Translations under genes and position numbers: made by a program
Notes under the pieces: generated by a model
Database searches by the model: none
Told to the model about the DNA's origin: nothing
What the model saw: only the letters and a program-made list of their open reading frames with translations
Shown: piece by piece, positions 10,050-17,785 of the stretch
Layout: each line of letters opens with the position of its first letter
Position numbering within the stretch: the stretch's first letter is position 1
Source: Verrucomicrobiales bacterium
GTDB lineage: Bacteria > Verrucomicrobiota > Verrucomicrobiia > Limisphaerales > CANJXF01
Reading direction: 5' to 3'
Assembly (NCBI GenBank): GCA_947478865.1
Contig: CANJXF010000025.1
Span: 1 to 58,593, forward strand
DNA length: 58,593 nucleotides

Positions 10050-10460
10050 TCAAACCTGCCAGTCCATCACCTCGTCCACGTATTCGGCCGCAGGGATGTT
10101 GCGGGTGGCTTCGGTGAAGGGGCGCAGGGTGGTTTCGCGGGCGATTTCGGCGCGAAGGCTTGCCGCCAGGCTGAGCAGCCGGGCCGTGGGCACGGTGTCG
10201 AGCTTGCGTTGTTCCAACTCCTGTTCGATCCGCTCCATCAGGGCGGAGAGATTGCGCATCCGCTCGTGCTGCGGCCTGAAGAATTTCTCAATCAACCCCT
10301 CGGTCTCGGTGGCGCGCAGGTTTTGGATTTCGAACTGGTGCTGGCGTCCCCACTTGATCAGGGTCGGTTTGGAGACGCTGAGTTCGACGGCAATGCGGTT
10401 GAAGCTCCATCCCTGGGAGCGGAGGAATTTGAAACGTTCGATGGTTTCCTGATCGGTCAT
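10050..10460 (-). CDS. Helix-turn-helix DNA-binding protein, phage terminase-small-subunit-like layout
   Basis: A 136-residue protein. The ATG at 10458-10460 is chosen because AAGGA lies 5 nt upstream; a longer frame to 10520 lacks this. Residues about 4-40 form a helix-turn-helix (RFKFLRSQGWSFNRIAVELS then VSKPTLIKWGRQ), followed by a long charged helical region (about 45-110) likely to be a coiled coil with EIQNLRATE, MERIEQELEQR and LAASLRAEIA heptad-like repeats. HTH plus coiled coil is the layout of small terminase subunits and of some transposition or conjugation regulators; no specific family is certain. It is upstream of the hypothetical gene at 9045-9722 and next to the iterated motif array, which it might bind. 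Confidence 0.6.
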   Translation of the reverse strand: MTDQETIERFKFLRSQGWSFNRIAVELSVSKPTLIKWGRQHQFEIQNLRATETEGLIEKFFRPQHERMRNLSALMERIEQELEQRKLDTVPTARLLSLAASLRAEIARETTLRPFTEATRNIPAAEYVDEVMDWQV

Positions 10461-10687
10461 GTGATCCTTTCCGGCTGCACGCGCAACGGCGGCAGCATGA
10501 GTCCGCTGAAAAAAATTCAAGCGAACAGATTAATTAATGGTTACCAGATTTAGCCTGTGACGTTTTGAGGCGTCGCAAGTTTTAAACCCAATCCCACCGG
10601 GAAAGGTCCAAAAGACATTTGGAAGCAGCCGCTCCCCACCGGGGAGTGTTTGCCGGCCAAGGGACATCGCCACCTCTTAAACCCTTC

Positions 10688-10708
10688 GTTAAGCCATACG
10701 GTCTAGGC
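10688..10708 (+). repeat. 21-bp cassette leader repeat, first copy (GTTAAGC...)
   Basis: GTTAAGCCATACGGTCTAGG plus a final C occurs identically at 10688-10708 and 11918-11938, 19 bp and 4 bp before the start codons of the small genes at 10727 and 11942. Its first seven bases fit GTTRRRY, the consensus of the cassette-proximal core site of integron attC sites. Confidence 0.7.
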
Positions 10709-10726
10709 ATAAACCGTTTCAAAATC

Positions 10727-11254
10727 ATGGCCGCTTTGTTTGGCATCCTCTTCATCCTGCTGTTCTTCGCAATTCTGGCGGCACCCGTCATCGCCCCTGT
10801 CGTACTGGCTGCCAAGTCAAAGACGATAGCTTTGTCAATCAAGGTTGGTCTGATCGTCGCTGGAGCGCTGACAGCGCTCTACACGGTGGCGAAATATGGT
10901 CAGGCGCTTGATAGTGATTCTGATTTCAAAGGCTTCCGCGTATTCGCGCTACCTCCCGTGGAGTGGGTATTCGCTGCTTACAGTATCGCAGCCTTGGTCA
11001 GTGCAGGTGCGCTGATTCATCGGGCACGATCCGCTCGTTTGCGCCAGTCAGGAACATTGGTTCCGGTGCTCACGCTCGCTGCCTGTATCACTCTCGGAGT
11101 GATCTTTGGGCGAGCGTTCATGCGTTTGCCATTTGGAGACGATATTCTGAGCAAGAAACAGCTCAGAGCCGAACTAGACGGTCCAGCGAACGGGAGCCAG
11201 CCGTTTCGGTTGCTGGTAAACACGAACGTCGTGGAGGCTGGCTCCCGTCGCTGA
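10727..11254 (+). CDS. Small four-helix membrane protein in a cassette-like unit
   Basis: A 175-residue protein of unknown family. ATG at 10727 is preferred: the frame continues upstream through the 21-bp leader repeat, but those residues are not hydrophobic. Four membrane helices are visible: about 2-28 (ALFGILFILLFFAILAAPVI), 32-56, 75-95 and 106-127, with a polar C-terminal tail of about 45 residues. It is followed after 22 bp by a second small gene in the same unit. Unlike chromosomal neighbours it shows no secretion or enzyme features. Possible roles (for instance partner of the following immunity-like protein) are speculation. Confidence 0.6.
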   Translation: MAALFGILFILLFFAILAAPVIAPVVLAAKSKTIALSIKVGLIVAGALTALYTVAKYGQALDSDSDFKGFRVFALPPVEWVFAAYSIAALVSAGALIHRARSARLRQSGTLVPVLTLAACITLGVIFGRAFMRLPFGDDILSKKQLRAELDGPANGSQPFRLLVNTNVVEAGSRR

Positions 11255-11276
11255 CCTTTGTGTTGGGCCGCTTACC

Positions 11277-11609
11277 ATGTCACAGTCACTCAAGCATTTG
11301 ATTTCCGAGCGAGGCTTCGACAGCTTTCGAGACGGATTGGAGGCGCGATTCAGAGCGCATGGCTTGATTTTTCGCATTCATTACTCCGAAGGCTCTCCGC
11401 TTCCTTCATTGCTTGTTTGCCTTGAAAATGCGGAGCGTGCTGGCGAGGTGTGCGTTTGGGAGAGCGGTCATTGCGACATCACCGCCGGTTCGCTTGATGG
11501 CGAGACGAAAGACCGGCATGTCGTCCTTGAGACAGCCGAAGGTTTTCATGAGCAGCTCGCAGCACTATTTTTATATGTCACCAAGAGAGAGTGGACACAT
11601 GCGGCCTAA
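11277..11609 (+). CDS. Small soluble protein resembling TriTu-type immunity proteins
   Basis: A 110-residue protein without signal peptide or membrane helices. The central VCVWESGHCDITAGSLDGE strand region followed by a HVVLETAEGFHEQLAALF helix resembles from memory the immunity protein TriTu family, whose members share a V-W-E-S-G element before a variable acidic part and a C-terminal helix. That family is associated with polymorphic toxin loci, but no toxin gene is nearby. Its stop codon TAA (11607-11609) lies inside GCCTAAC (11604-11610), the place where integron cassette genes usually end. The family assignment is tentative. Confidence 0.5.
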   Translation: MSQSLKHLISERGFDSFRDGLEARFRAHGLIFRIHYSEGSPLPSLLVCLENAERAGEVCVWESGHCDITAGSLDGETKDRHVVLETAEGFHEQLAALFLYVTKREWTHAA

Positions 11610-11718
11610 CCTCCAAGTCTAGCTTTGACCGACTAAGCGCAGCGAAGGAGCGTCGAAGCGAGCCGTTGTTGAACAAGCCCGGTCGAACTTACCTGAAGTC
11701 TTCTCTGCGGTTTTCTTT
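11604..11718 (+). repeat. 115-bp cassette trailer repeat, first copy, with attC-like 71-bp core
   Basis: This 115-bp segment recurs at 12280-12394 with six mismatches by eye. Both copies open with GCCTAAC (fits RYYYAAC) close to the stop codon of the preceding gene. 71 bp from that start, this copy has GTTGAAC (11668-11674, fits GTTRRRY). Between them AGCTT..CGAC pairs with GTCG AAGCK-type bases with a TGA/TGAC bulge, an arrangement reminiscent of folded attC sites. The remaining sequence to 11941 is noncoding and holds two hairpins, CCCGG/CCGGG (11828-11844) and ATCCGC/GCGGAT (11864-11879). Confidence 0.6.
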
Positions 11719-11917
11719 TCCGGCCTGACCGAGGCGATTGCGTGGCCATCGTTTCCTGGTGGACGTCCAATCCGATCTGATGCACTGTTTTGTTCATGGG
11801 TGTTTGGTTTTACATGGTTAGCAACGGCCCGGATTTTTGCCGGGACTTTAACATTGTGGATAGATCCGCTCCGGCGGATAACCCACGCTCCAAATCAAAC
11901 ACCCTCTTTTTCATTTT

Positions 11918-11938
11918 GTTAAGCCATACGGTCTAGGC
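11918..11938 (+). repeat. 21-bp cassette leader repeat, second copy (GTTAAGC...)
   Basis: Identical to 10688-10708. It lies 3 bp before the ATG of the gene at 11942, so the repeat probably also forms the 5' untranslated leader of that gene. Confidence 0.7.
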
Positions 11939-11941
11939 TGC

Positions 11942-12271
11942 ATGCGTCTTACGTATTACATCACAGCGATAGTGCTTTGGGTGTTGATGATTGTGGGTGT
12001 GCATGCTGCTGCCTCTTCGCACTATAAAGGTCACGAGCAGTTGTCCTTCATTTTTGTTGTGTCAGGACTGATTGCATCGGCGTTTGGATTGCTTTTGGCC
12101 TTTTGCAAGAGCGAGCTAGCCATCGGATTTGGAGCTTTTGCCATTGTTCACGGTTTAGGTCTTCCATTTCTTGAGGGGCCAAACATAAAGTTTCCCGTTG
12201 GTTTGATCATGCCAGCCATTTCGATTGTGGCTGGCGTCAGTGCAATCATTATGAGTAGAAAGAAGAGTTGA
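11942..12271 (+). CDS. Small membrane protein in the second cassette-like unit
   Basis: A 109-residue protein made almost wholly of hydrophobic segments: about 5-25 (ITAIVLWVLMIVGVHAA), 34-56, 59-77 and 84-104, ending in the basic tail SRKKS that would lie in the cytoplasm. No family is recognised. The ORF begins 4 bp after the second 21-bp leader repeat and ends 8 bp before the second trailer repeat, so it fills the whole unit. It is not obviously homologous to the membrane protein in the first unit. Confidence 0.6.
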   Translation: MRLTYYITAIVLWVLMIVGVHAAASSHYKGHEQLSFIFVVSGLIASAFGLLLAFCKSELAIGFGAFAIVHGLGLPFLEGPNIKFPVGLIMPAISIVAGVSAIIMSRKKS

Positions 12272-12279
12272 TTTATGCA

Positions 12280-12394
12280 GCCTAACCTCCAAGGCCAGCT
12301 TTGACCGACTGAGCGCAGCGAAGGAGCGTCGAAGCTAGCCGTTTTTGAACAAGCCCGGTCGAACTTACCTGAAGTCTTCTATGCGGTTTTCTTT
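12280..12394 (+). repeat. 115-bp cassette trailer repeat, second copy
   Basis: Second copy of 11604-11718. The opening GCCTAAC is intact (12280-12286), while the position of GTTGAAC in copy 1 reads TTTGAAC here (12344-12350). The 71-bp spacing is conserved exactly. Confidence 0.6.
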
Positions 12395-12627
12395 GGCCAC
12401 TGATCATTCGTGCCAGGTCCGTGGACAGCCATTTTCCCTCGGCCTGCCTCCCGCTTCAGCCGCCTTCTGAAGGTCAACCCGCGTCCGGTGCGGGCGGGAA
12501 GGCGGTCTCCGCCGCCCTGGGCGGGCCTCGGCGCTGAGGCCTGGGCAGAGCCCACCCTGGAACGCCGTCTCACTTTTTACGACGGCATCCGGCGGGCTGA
12601 AGGGGGTGCGGTGGTGTGCATCGGTCT

Positions 12628-12840
12628 TCACGGCGGACGGCAAGGCTGGCGCGGCAACACGCCGAGGCGCTGCATCGGTTTCCCACAGCACGGACAAGCC
12701 TTGGCCCATGGTGCGCGCTGCGGCGGCCGCGCACCCGCGCTCCAGTCGAGCAGGGCCAGGATGCGTTCCCACCGGGTCCTGCGGATCAGTGCATCCTCGA
12801 TCCAGCGCTGGAACATTTCAGAATCCTCAAACCTTCCATC
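12628..12840 (-). pseudogene. Probable remnant of an IS91-family transposase C-terminus
   Basis: On the minus strand a frame ending at 12628 reads RRTRWERILALLDW, then an Ala/Pro linker, then CPCCGKPMQRLGVLPRQP. A W-E-R-I-x-A-L-L-D-W helix followed by a C-P-x-C-G-K-x-M zinc ribbon at the extreme end is, from memory, how verrucomicrobial IS91-like (HUH) transposases finish. The upstream catalytic part (HUH and Tyr motifs) is absent and the frame dissolves into noncoding sequence above about 12840, so this is a truncated relic. Confidence 0.4.
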
Positions 12841-12873
12841 CTTTTTTCCGGGCGGCGGGACGCGCGCCCTCCA

Positions 12874-12895
12874 CGGCAGGCGCGGACGCCTGCCG
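12874..12895. repeat. REP-like perfect hairpin
   Basis: CGGCAGGCG pairs with CGCCTGCCG over a 4-nt CGGA loop. It belongs to the same GGCAGG/CCTGCC-type palindrome class as 43931-43951 and 48458-48478 in this window. Confidence 0.5.
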
Positions 12896-13110
12896 CCACA
12901 CCGACGGTTTCCAGTTCTTATTTCAAAATTCGGGTTCAAACCTTCCGCGCAGGGCATGATTGCTTGAAGATCATTTGGAACGCGGAATTTGCCCGCCCTA
13001 TCGAGGGGCGCGAACTGCCACCGCCAAAAACTCTTGATCGGGATCACCGGCATATTTTTAAAGACCTTAATGTTTGCTTAAGGTTGGGTCCAGTAAGGTG
13101 CGGCCAGTAA

Positions 13111-14601
13111 ATGAACCCTTTGTGTATGAATAATAAAATCCGGTTGATCCTGGTCCTCATTTTAGGCGCGGCCAATTTGGTGGTGGTGAGTCGCGCGGTG
13201 GCCGATCCGCGAATTGATTCGTGGTTCACGGAGAAGTCCGGCAAATACGCCCGCCTTTACGAAACCGTGGCGAGCGAAACGGCGGGGAACTCGGTCACCA
13301 CCTGGAGCCGGGGGCAGGGCGTGCAGGCGTCGCCGGTTTACGCGGGGGTGCGCGAAGTGTCCTACTCGGCGAACTGGATTTACATTCGCAGCAGCGGTTT
13401 GCCGAGCTACACGATGGGCCCCTGGTATTTGAACACGAACAAGACCACCCCTTTCCCGAGCTATCCGGCCAACACAAAAGTGATTTATCGCTTTCCGCGG
13501 AATCCCACCGCTCCAGTGAGCAAAACGTTAACCGGCCTTGGCGCGATTGGCTATTTCGTGAACGGCGTCGCGCTCTTCGATAATCGCGACGCGTTTTATT
13601 GGAGCGGCACCGGCGAGGTGCAGGGAAGCGGCTTGTGGAATCGCGATGCCTACGTGAATGAGAGCGTGACCTTCGACGCCGCGCTCGCCCATCAAGCCGG
13701 AGCGAACCATCATTATCACGCGAACCCGATCGCGCTGCGTTACCAACTGGGCGACCACGTTGATTTCAATTCCACCAGCAATCGATACGCGGAGAGCGCC
13801 AGCGCGCCGGCTCAGCATTCGCCGATTCTCGCCTGGGTGCGCGACGGGTATCCGATCTACGGCCCGTACGGTTATGCGGATCCCACGAACGCCGCGAGCG
13901 GCATCAAGCGGATGGTGTCGGGTTTCATTCCCCGCGACGGCAGCTACGGCAGTTCCAATCTCACGGTCACCGGCCGCACCACGCTACCGGCCTGGGCGGC
14001 GCGGGCGAACAACCGTTCCGCCACGCTGGCCACCAACGAATATGGCCCGAACGTGGTTCCGGGCGGCCCCAATTCCGCGACGAATTATTACGCGATCGGG
14101 CATTATATCGAAGACAACGATTACCTCGGAGACCTGGGCGTCGCGAAGGGCACGAACACCTATGACCTCGACGAATACAACGGCCGCTTCTGCGTGACGC
14201 CGGAATTTCCTGAGGGCACTTATGCTTACTTCGTCACGATAACCACGAACGCCGCGCCAGCTTATCCCTACAATCTCGGACGCAGCTATTACGGCAATCC
14301 CACCGGGACGAACCTCACCTCGATTGCTGAGGTGGTCACAACGAACTTTGTCGGCGGCGCGAACGCCGAGCTGCGCGTCGCCCCACCGGTTGTGAGCAAC
14401 AACGTCGTCACGCTGGCCTGGAGCGCGACGGAAGGAGGGACGTATCAAGTCACTTCGAGCGGCGATTTGAATGCGTGGACGACCAACGCGACCGGCGTCA
14501 CGGCAACCTTCAATCGCGGGACCAACACGACCAGCGCCTCCATCACCAACCGTTTCTTCCGGGTCACCCGAACTTCGCTTGCGACATACGACACCAATTG
14601 A
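13111..14601 (+). CDS. Secreted YHYH-domain protein
   Basis: A 496-residue exported protein. A signal peptide ends near residue 31 (SRAVA); starts at 13111 and 13126 are both possible, with AAGGTG some 10 nt before the first. The body contains the YHYH domain: a GIGYFVNGV-like strand with the bound form GAIGYFVNGVALFDN (about 144-158), the motif HHYH at 200-203 within GANHHYHANP, and the segment DGYPIYGPYGY (about 245-256). A C-terminal beta domain (about 420-490) follows. The His cluster suggests metal binding, but the biochemical role of YHYH proteins is not established. It is the first gene of a four-gene exported operon and lies 13 bp upstream of the MbnP-MbnH fusion gene, suggesting a joint role in copper or redox chemistry outside the cytoplasm. 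Confidence 0.85.
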   Translation: MNPLCMNNKIRLILVLILGAANLVVVSRAVADPRIDSWFTEKSGKYARLYETVASETAGNSVTTWSRGQGVQASPVYAGVREVSYSANWIYIRSSGLPSYTMGPWYLNTNKTTPFPSYPANTKVIYRFPRNPTAPVSKTLTGLGAIGYFVNGVALFDNRDAFYWSGTGEVQGSGLWNRDAYVNESVTFDAALAHQAGANHHYHANPIALRYQLGDHVDFNSTSNRYAESASAPAQHSPILAWVRDGYPIYGPYGYADPTNAASGIKRMVSGFIPRDGSYGSSNLTVTGRTTLPAWAARANNRSATLATNEYGPNVVPGGPNSATNYYAIGHYIEDNDYLGDLGVAKGTNTYDLDEYNGRFCVTPEFPEGTYAYFVTITTNAAPAYPYNLGRSYYGNPTGTNLTSIAEVVTTNFVGGANAELRVAPPVVSNNVVTLAWSATEGGTYQVTSSGDLNAWTTNATGVTATFNRGTNTTSASITNRFFRVTRTSLATYDTN

Positions 14602-14614
14602 AATTTTTGCCGCC

Positions 14615-16405
14615 ATGAATTCCCGTTCCATTTTCCATCGCCGCGCAGCTCTCCTGCTCTGCCTGGGGATCGGGCTGGGATTATTTGGCGAACGGGCGCT
14701 TGCCTCGTCGCTGCAGATTTCCGTGCGGCACACCTTCGCTGGCGAACCGTTGCAGATGGATTCGTTGCGCTACAAAAATGCGCCGGGCGAAACGCTTTCC
14801 ATTGCGCGTGTGAGCTATTTGCTCAGCGGCTTTGCGCTCGAAAAAGAAAGCGGCGCGTGGCTGGAAGTGACAAACCAATACGCGTGGATCGACGCCGGCG
14901 CGCGGCGTGAATCGATCCGGCTGGAGGCGATTCCCGAGGGATCCTACCGCGCGATCCGTTTTTACATCGGCCCCGGCGCGGCGGCGAACCACGCCGATCC
15001 CGCCAAATTTCCGGCCGATCACGCGCTGAATCCAAACCTCAACGGCCTGCATTGGAATTGGCAGGGCGGATATATTTTTCTGGCGCTGGAAGGGCTTTTT
15101 CGAACCGCACCCGGCCATGCGCTCGGCGGCTTTGCCTATCATTTTGCGCGCTACCCAAATCGCGTGCCGATCGTAATGTCGGGGAGATTCGACCTTTCCC
15201 ACGACGTCGTTGCGCAAATCGATTTTGATCTCGGCAGGCTGCTCAACGCGCCGCGCCCGCTCTCGTTTGTGAACGACGGTTCCTCCACGCATTCGCGGGA
15301 AGGCGACCCGATCGCGGCGGCGATGGCGGCGAATTTGCAGGGCGCTTTCAACATCCGGCAAATCGGATCCGCCACCTCCGCAGTGAGCAAGGCAGAAATA
15401 GTTAAGCCGCTTTACCTGCCTGAGAAATTTACGCCGTTCGCGTTCAAAATGAGCGGCTCGTTCCCGGTTCCCGGCTTGCCGCGCGACAATCCGCTCATCG
15501 AAGAGAGGGTGGCGCTCGGCCAAAAACTGTTCAACGAAACCGCTCTCTCCCGCGACGGTTCGCTCTCATGCGCGTCGTGTCATCGGATCGCGAACGCGTT
15601 TTCTGATCCGCGACGATTCAGCCTCGGGGTGCGCGAGCAAACGGGCGCGCGTCAAGCGATGCCGCTCTTTAATCTCGCCTGGAAATCGAGCTTCTTTTGG
15701 GATGGGCGCGCTCCTTCGCTGCGCGCGCAGGCGTTGATTCCGATCCAGGACCACGCCGAAATGGATGAGAGCTTGACGAACGTCGTCGCGAAGCTCGCCG
15801 GCAAAATCAGCTACGGAGAGGCGTTTGAATCCGCGTTTGGCTCACGTGAAATCACCTCGGAAAAAATCGGCCTCGCGCTCGAGCAATTCATGCTGACCCT
15901 GACTTCCTACGATTCCAAATTTGACCGCGCCCTCAATGGCCAGACCTCCCTCACCACGAATGAGCAACGCGGGTTTGAATTGTTCATGACTGAATACGAG
16001 CCGCGCACTGATCGCTATGGCGCGGATTGTTTTCATTGCCACGGCGGACCGCTTTTCAGCGATCACCAGTTCCACAACAACGGCCTGGACGCGAAGCATG
16101 AGAGCGACCCGGGCCGGTCCAGGGTGACGCAGAATGACGCCGATCGCGGGAAGTTTTCCACGCCGAGCTTGCGCAACATCGAGCTGACCGCGCCCTATAT
16201 GCACGACGGGCGCTTCGCGACCTTGGAGGAAGTGATTGGGCATTACAGCCGGGGCGTGAACCGGAGCGCTTCGCTCGATCCGAACCTCGCCAAGCATCCG
16301 GATGGCGGCCTCCAATTATCTGCCGGCGATAAAACGGCGCTCGTCGCCTTCTTGAAAACGCTCACCGACGAAAAATACAAAACCAACACCGCACGAATCG
16401 AATGA
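14615..16405 (+). CDS. MbnP-like domain fused to a MauG/MbnH-type di-heme cytochrome c peroxidase
   Basis: A 596-residue exported protein (signal peptide to about residue 31, ending RALAS). The ATG at 14615 is used because the signal peptide starts there. Residues about 33-250 match the MbnP copper-binding family: VRHTFAGEPL opening, IARVSYLLSGF strand, and the HWNWQGGYIFL segment with Trp147 and Trp149 near the position where MbnP carries the Trp converted to kynurenine. Residues about 280-590 are a di-heme peroxidase of the BCCP/MauG/MbnH superfamily with two haem sites, C319-x-x-C322-H323 and C472-x-x-C475-H476, plus the TAPYMHDGRF and GHYSRG blocks. In methanotrophs MbnP and MbnH are separate proteins and MbnH oxidises MbnP; here substrate and enzyme appear fused. 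Its stop overlaps the next start by 4 bp (ATGA), so translation is coupled. Confidence 0.85.
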   Translation: MNSRSIFHRRAALLLCLGIGLGLFGERALASSLQISVRHTFAGEPLQMDSLRYKNAPGETLSIARVSYLLSGFALEKESGAWLEVTNQYAWIDAGARRESIRLEAIPEGSYRAIRFYIGPGAAANHADPAKFPADHALNPNLNGLHWNWQGGYIFLALEGLFRTAPGHALGGFAYHFARYPNRVPIVMSGRFDLSHDVVAQIDFDLGRLLNAPRPLSFVNDGSSTHSREGDPIAAAMAANLQGAFNIRQIGSATSAVSKAEIVKPLYLPEKFTPFAFKMSGSFPVPGLPRDNPLIEERVALGQKLFNETALSRDGSLSCASCHRIANAFSDPRRFSLGVREQTGARQAMPLFNLAWKSSFFWDGRAPSLRAQALIPIQDHAEMDESLTNVVAKLAGKISYGEAFESAFGSREITSEKIGLALEQFMLTLTSYDSKFDRALNGQTSLTTNEQRGFELFMTEYEPRTDRYGADCFHCHGGPLFSDHQFHNNGLDAKHESDPGRSRVTQNDADRGKFSTPSLRNIELTAPYMHDGRFATLEEVIGHYSRGVNRSASLDPNLAKHPDGGLQLSAGDKTALVAFLKTLTDEKYKTNTARIE

Positions 16406-17757
16406 ATCCCGTCAATCACTCCGCCAAATTTCCGGCCCGGACGTTTCCCTGCGCCCGTTCCGTCGCCGCGGTTCTCCTGCTGCTGACGTTTGCCGCATCG
16501 ACGGCAGCCGCCGCGGATTGGCCGCGATTCCGTGGGCCGAACGGCGATGGCATTGCGACTGATTCCAAACCGCCGACGACCTGGAGCGACACCAAGAATT
16601 TGAAATGGAAAAGCGCGCTGCCCGGCCCCGGATCATCGAGCCCGATTGTGAGCGGGGGAAAAGTTTTCGTGACCTGCTACACCGGTTATGGCGACGGCAG
16701 CGCGGGCGGGAGCCCTGACAAATTGCAGCGCCATTTGATTTGCATCGACCAGAAGAGCGGCAAAACGCTCTGGGACAAATCGGTGGCGGCAGAATTGCCG
16801 GAAGATGCCTACACCGGTTTCCTGACCGAGCACGGTTACGCCAGCAGCACGCCGGTGACGGATGGCGAGCGCGTTTATGTTTTCTTTGGCAAAACCGGCG
16901 TGCTCGCGTTTGACCTCGACGGAAAACAGCTCTGGAAAGTGAACGTGGGCAAGATGTCCAGCAACCGCCGCTGGGGTTCCGGCGCGAGCCCGGTGCTCTA
17001 CAAAAACGTGGTGATCGTCAACGCATCCGAGGAGAGCCGGTCCATTCGCGCGCTGGATAAATTCACGGGCGAAGAACTGTGGAAAGCCGAGGCCGACAGC
17101 CTGGAACTCTGCTTCGGCACGCCGGTCATCGTGGATTGCGGCGGCGGCCGCACCGATGTGGTGATCGCGGTGCCAGGCGAATTGTGGGCGCTCAATCCCG
17201 ACACTGGAAAACTGCGCTGGTTTGCCGAGACAGGCATCGATGGGAATGTTTCGCCGAGCGCGGTGGCGGCGGAGGGAGTCGTCTATGTGACGGGCGGATT
17301 TCCGCGGCAAGGCAGCGTCGCGGTTCGCGCGGGAGGCAAAGGCGATGTCACGAAAACCAATGTGCTTTGGACGAGCCAAAATGCGTCCTACGTGCCGTCG
17401 CCGATTGTGCAGGACGGAAATTTTTATCTGATCAACGACCAGGGATTCGCGACCTGCCTCGAAGCGAGAACCGGCAAAATCATTTACAAAGAGCGGGTGT
17501 CAAGCGGTGGTTCAGCGGGTCCTGGCGGCAAACCGTTTTATGCGTCGCCGGTTTCGGCCAGCGGAAATTTCTACGCGGTGAGCCGCCGCAACGGGACGTT
17601 CATCATCGCCGCGAAGAACGAGTTCTCCGTCGTTTCGCAAAACAAATTCTCGGGTGACAACAGTGATTTCAACGCCGCGCCCGCGATTGCGGGCCATCAA
17701 ATTTTTCTTCGCTCCAACCGTTTTCTTTACTGCATCGATGCCGATGCGGGCGGTTGA
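16402..17757 (+). CDS. Exported PQQ-type beta-propeller protein
   Basis: A 451-residue protein with a signal peptide ending around residue 38 (STAAAAD) and then DWPRFRGPNGDG, the usual opening of the outer-membrane-assembly/PQQ-like propeller proteins of Planctomycetes and Verrucomicrobia. Repeated blades carry the A-x-D-x-x-TG-x-x-x-W pattern: CIDQKSGKTLWDK, ALDKFTGEELWKAE, ALNPDTGKLRWFAE, CLEARTGKIIYKE. There is no dehydrogenase-specific Cys-Cys or calcium site that I can identify, so it is more likely a scaffold or binding protein than a quinoprotein dehydrogenase. Overlap with the preceding MbnP-MbnH gene indicates co-translation; it may serve as an electron acceptor module or as a docking partner, which is inference. 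Confidence 0.85.
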   Translation: MNPVNHSAKFPARTFPCARSVAAVLLLLTFAASTAAAADWPRFRGPNGDGIATDSKPPTTWSDTKNLKWKSALPGPGSSSPIVSGGKVFVTCYTGYGDGSAGGSPDKLQRHLICIDQKSGKTLWDKSVAAELPEDAYTGFLTEHGYASSTPVTDGERVYVFFGKTGVLAFDLDGKQLWKVNVGKMSSNRRWGSGASPVLYKNVVIVNASEESRSIRALDKFTGEELWKAEADSLELCFGTPVIVDCGGGRTDVVIAVPGELWALNPDTGKLRWFAETGIDGNVSPSAVAAEGVVYVTGGFPRQGSVAVRAGGKGDVTKTNVLWTSQNASYVPSPIVQDGNFYLINDQGFATCLEARTGKIIYKERVSSGGSAGPGGKPFYASPVSASGNFYAVSRRNGTFIIAAKNEFSVVSQNKFSGDNSDFNAAPAIAGHQIFLRSNRFLYCIDADAGG

Positions 17758-17785
17758 GGCGAATGGAAAAGCAACGAAAGGTAAC

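Larger units (their letters stand above)
12395..13110. other. Gene-poor region between cassette units and the YHYH operon
   Basis: About 700 bp of GC-rich sequence where overlapping frames on both strands lack convincing protein features. It contains a likely decayed IS91-type transposase end on the minus strand (12628-12840), a perfect extragenic hairpin (12874-12895) and, just upstream of the YHYH gene, the inverted repeat ACCTTAA/TTAAGGT (13064-13084) with a 7-nt loop, a candidate regulatory site for that operon. Confidence 0.5.

Noticed and set aside
12410-12967. 185-codon plus-strand frame in the gene-poor region
   Set aside because: Arg/Pro/Gly-rich with no ribosome binding site or domain; lies opposite the IS91-like relic.
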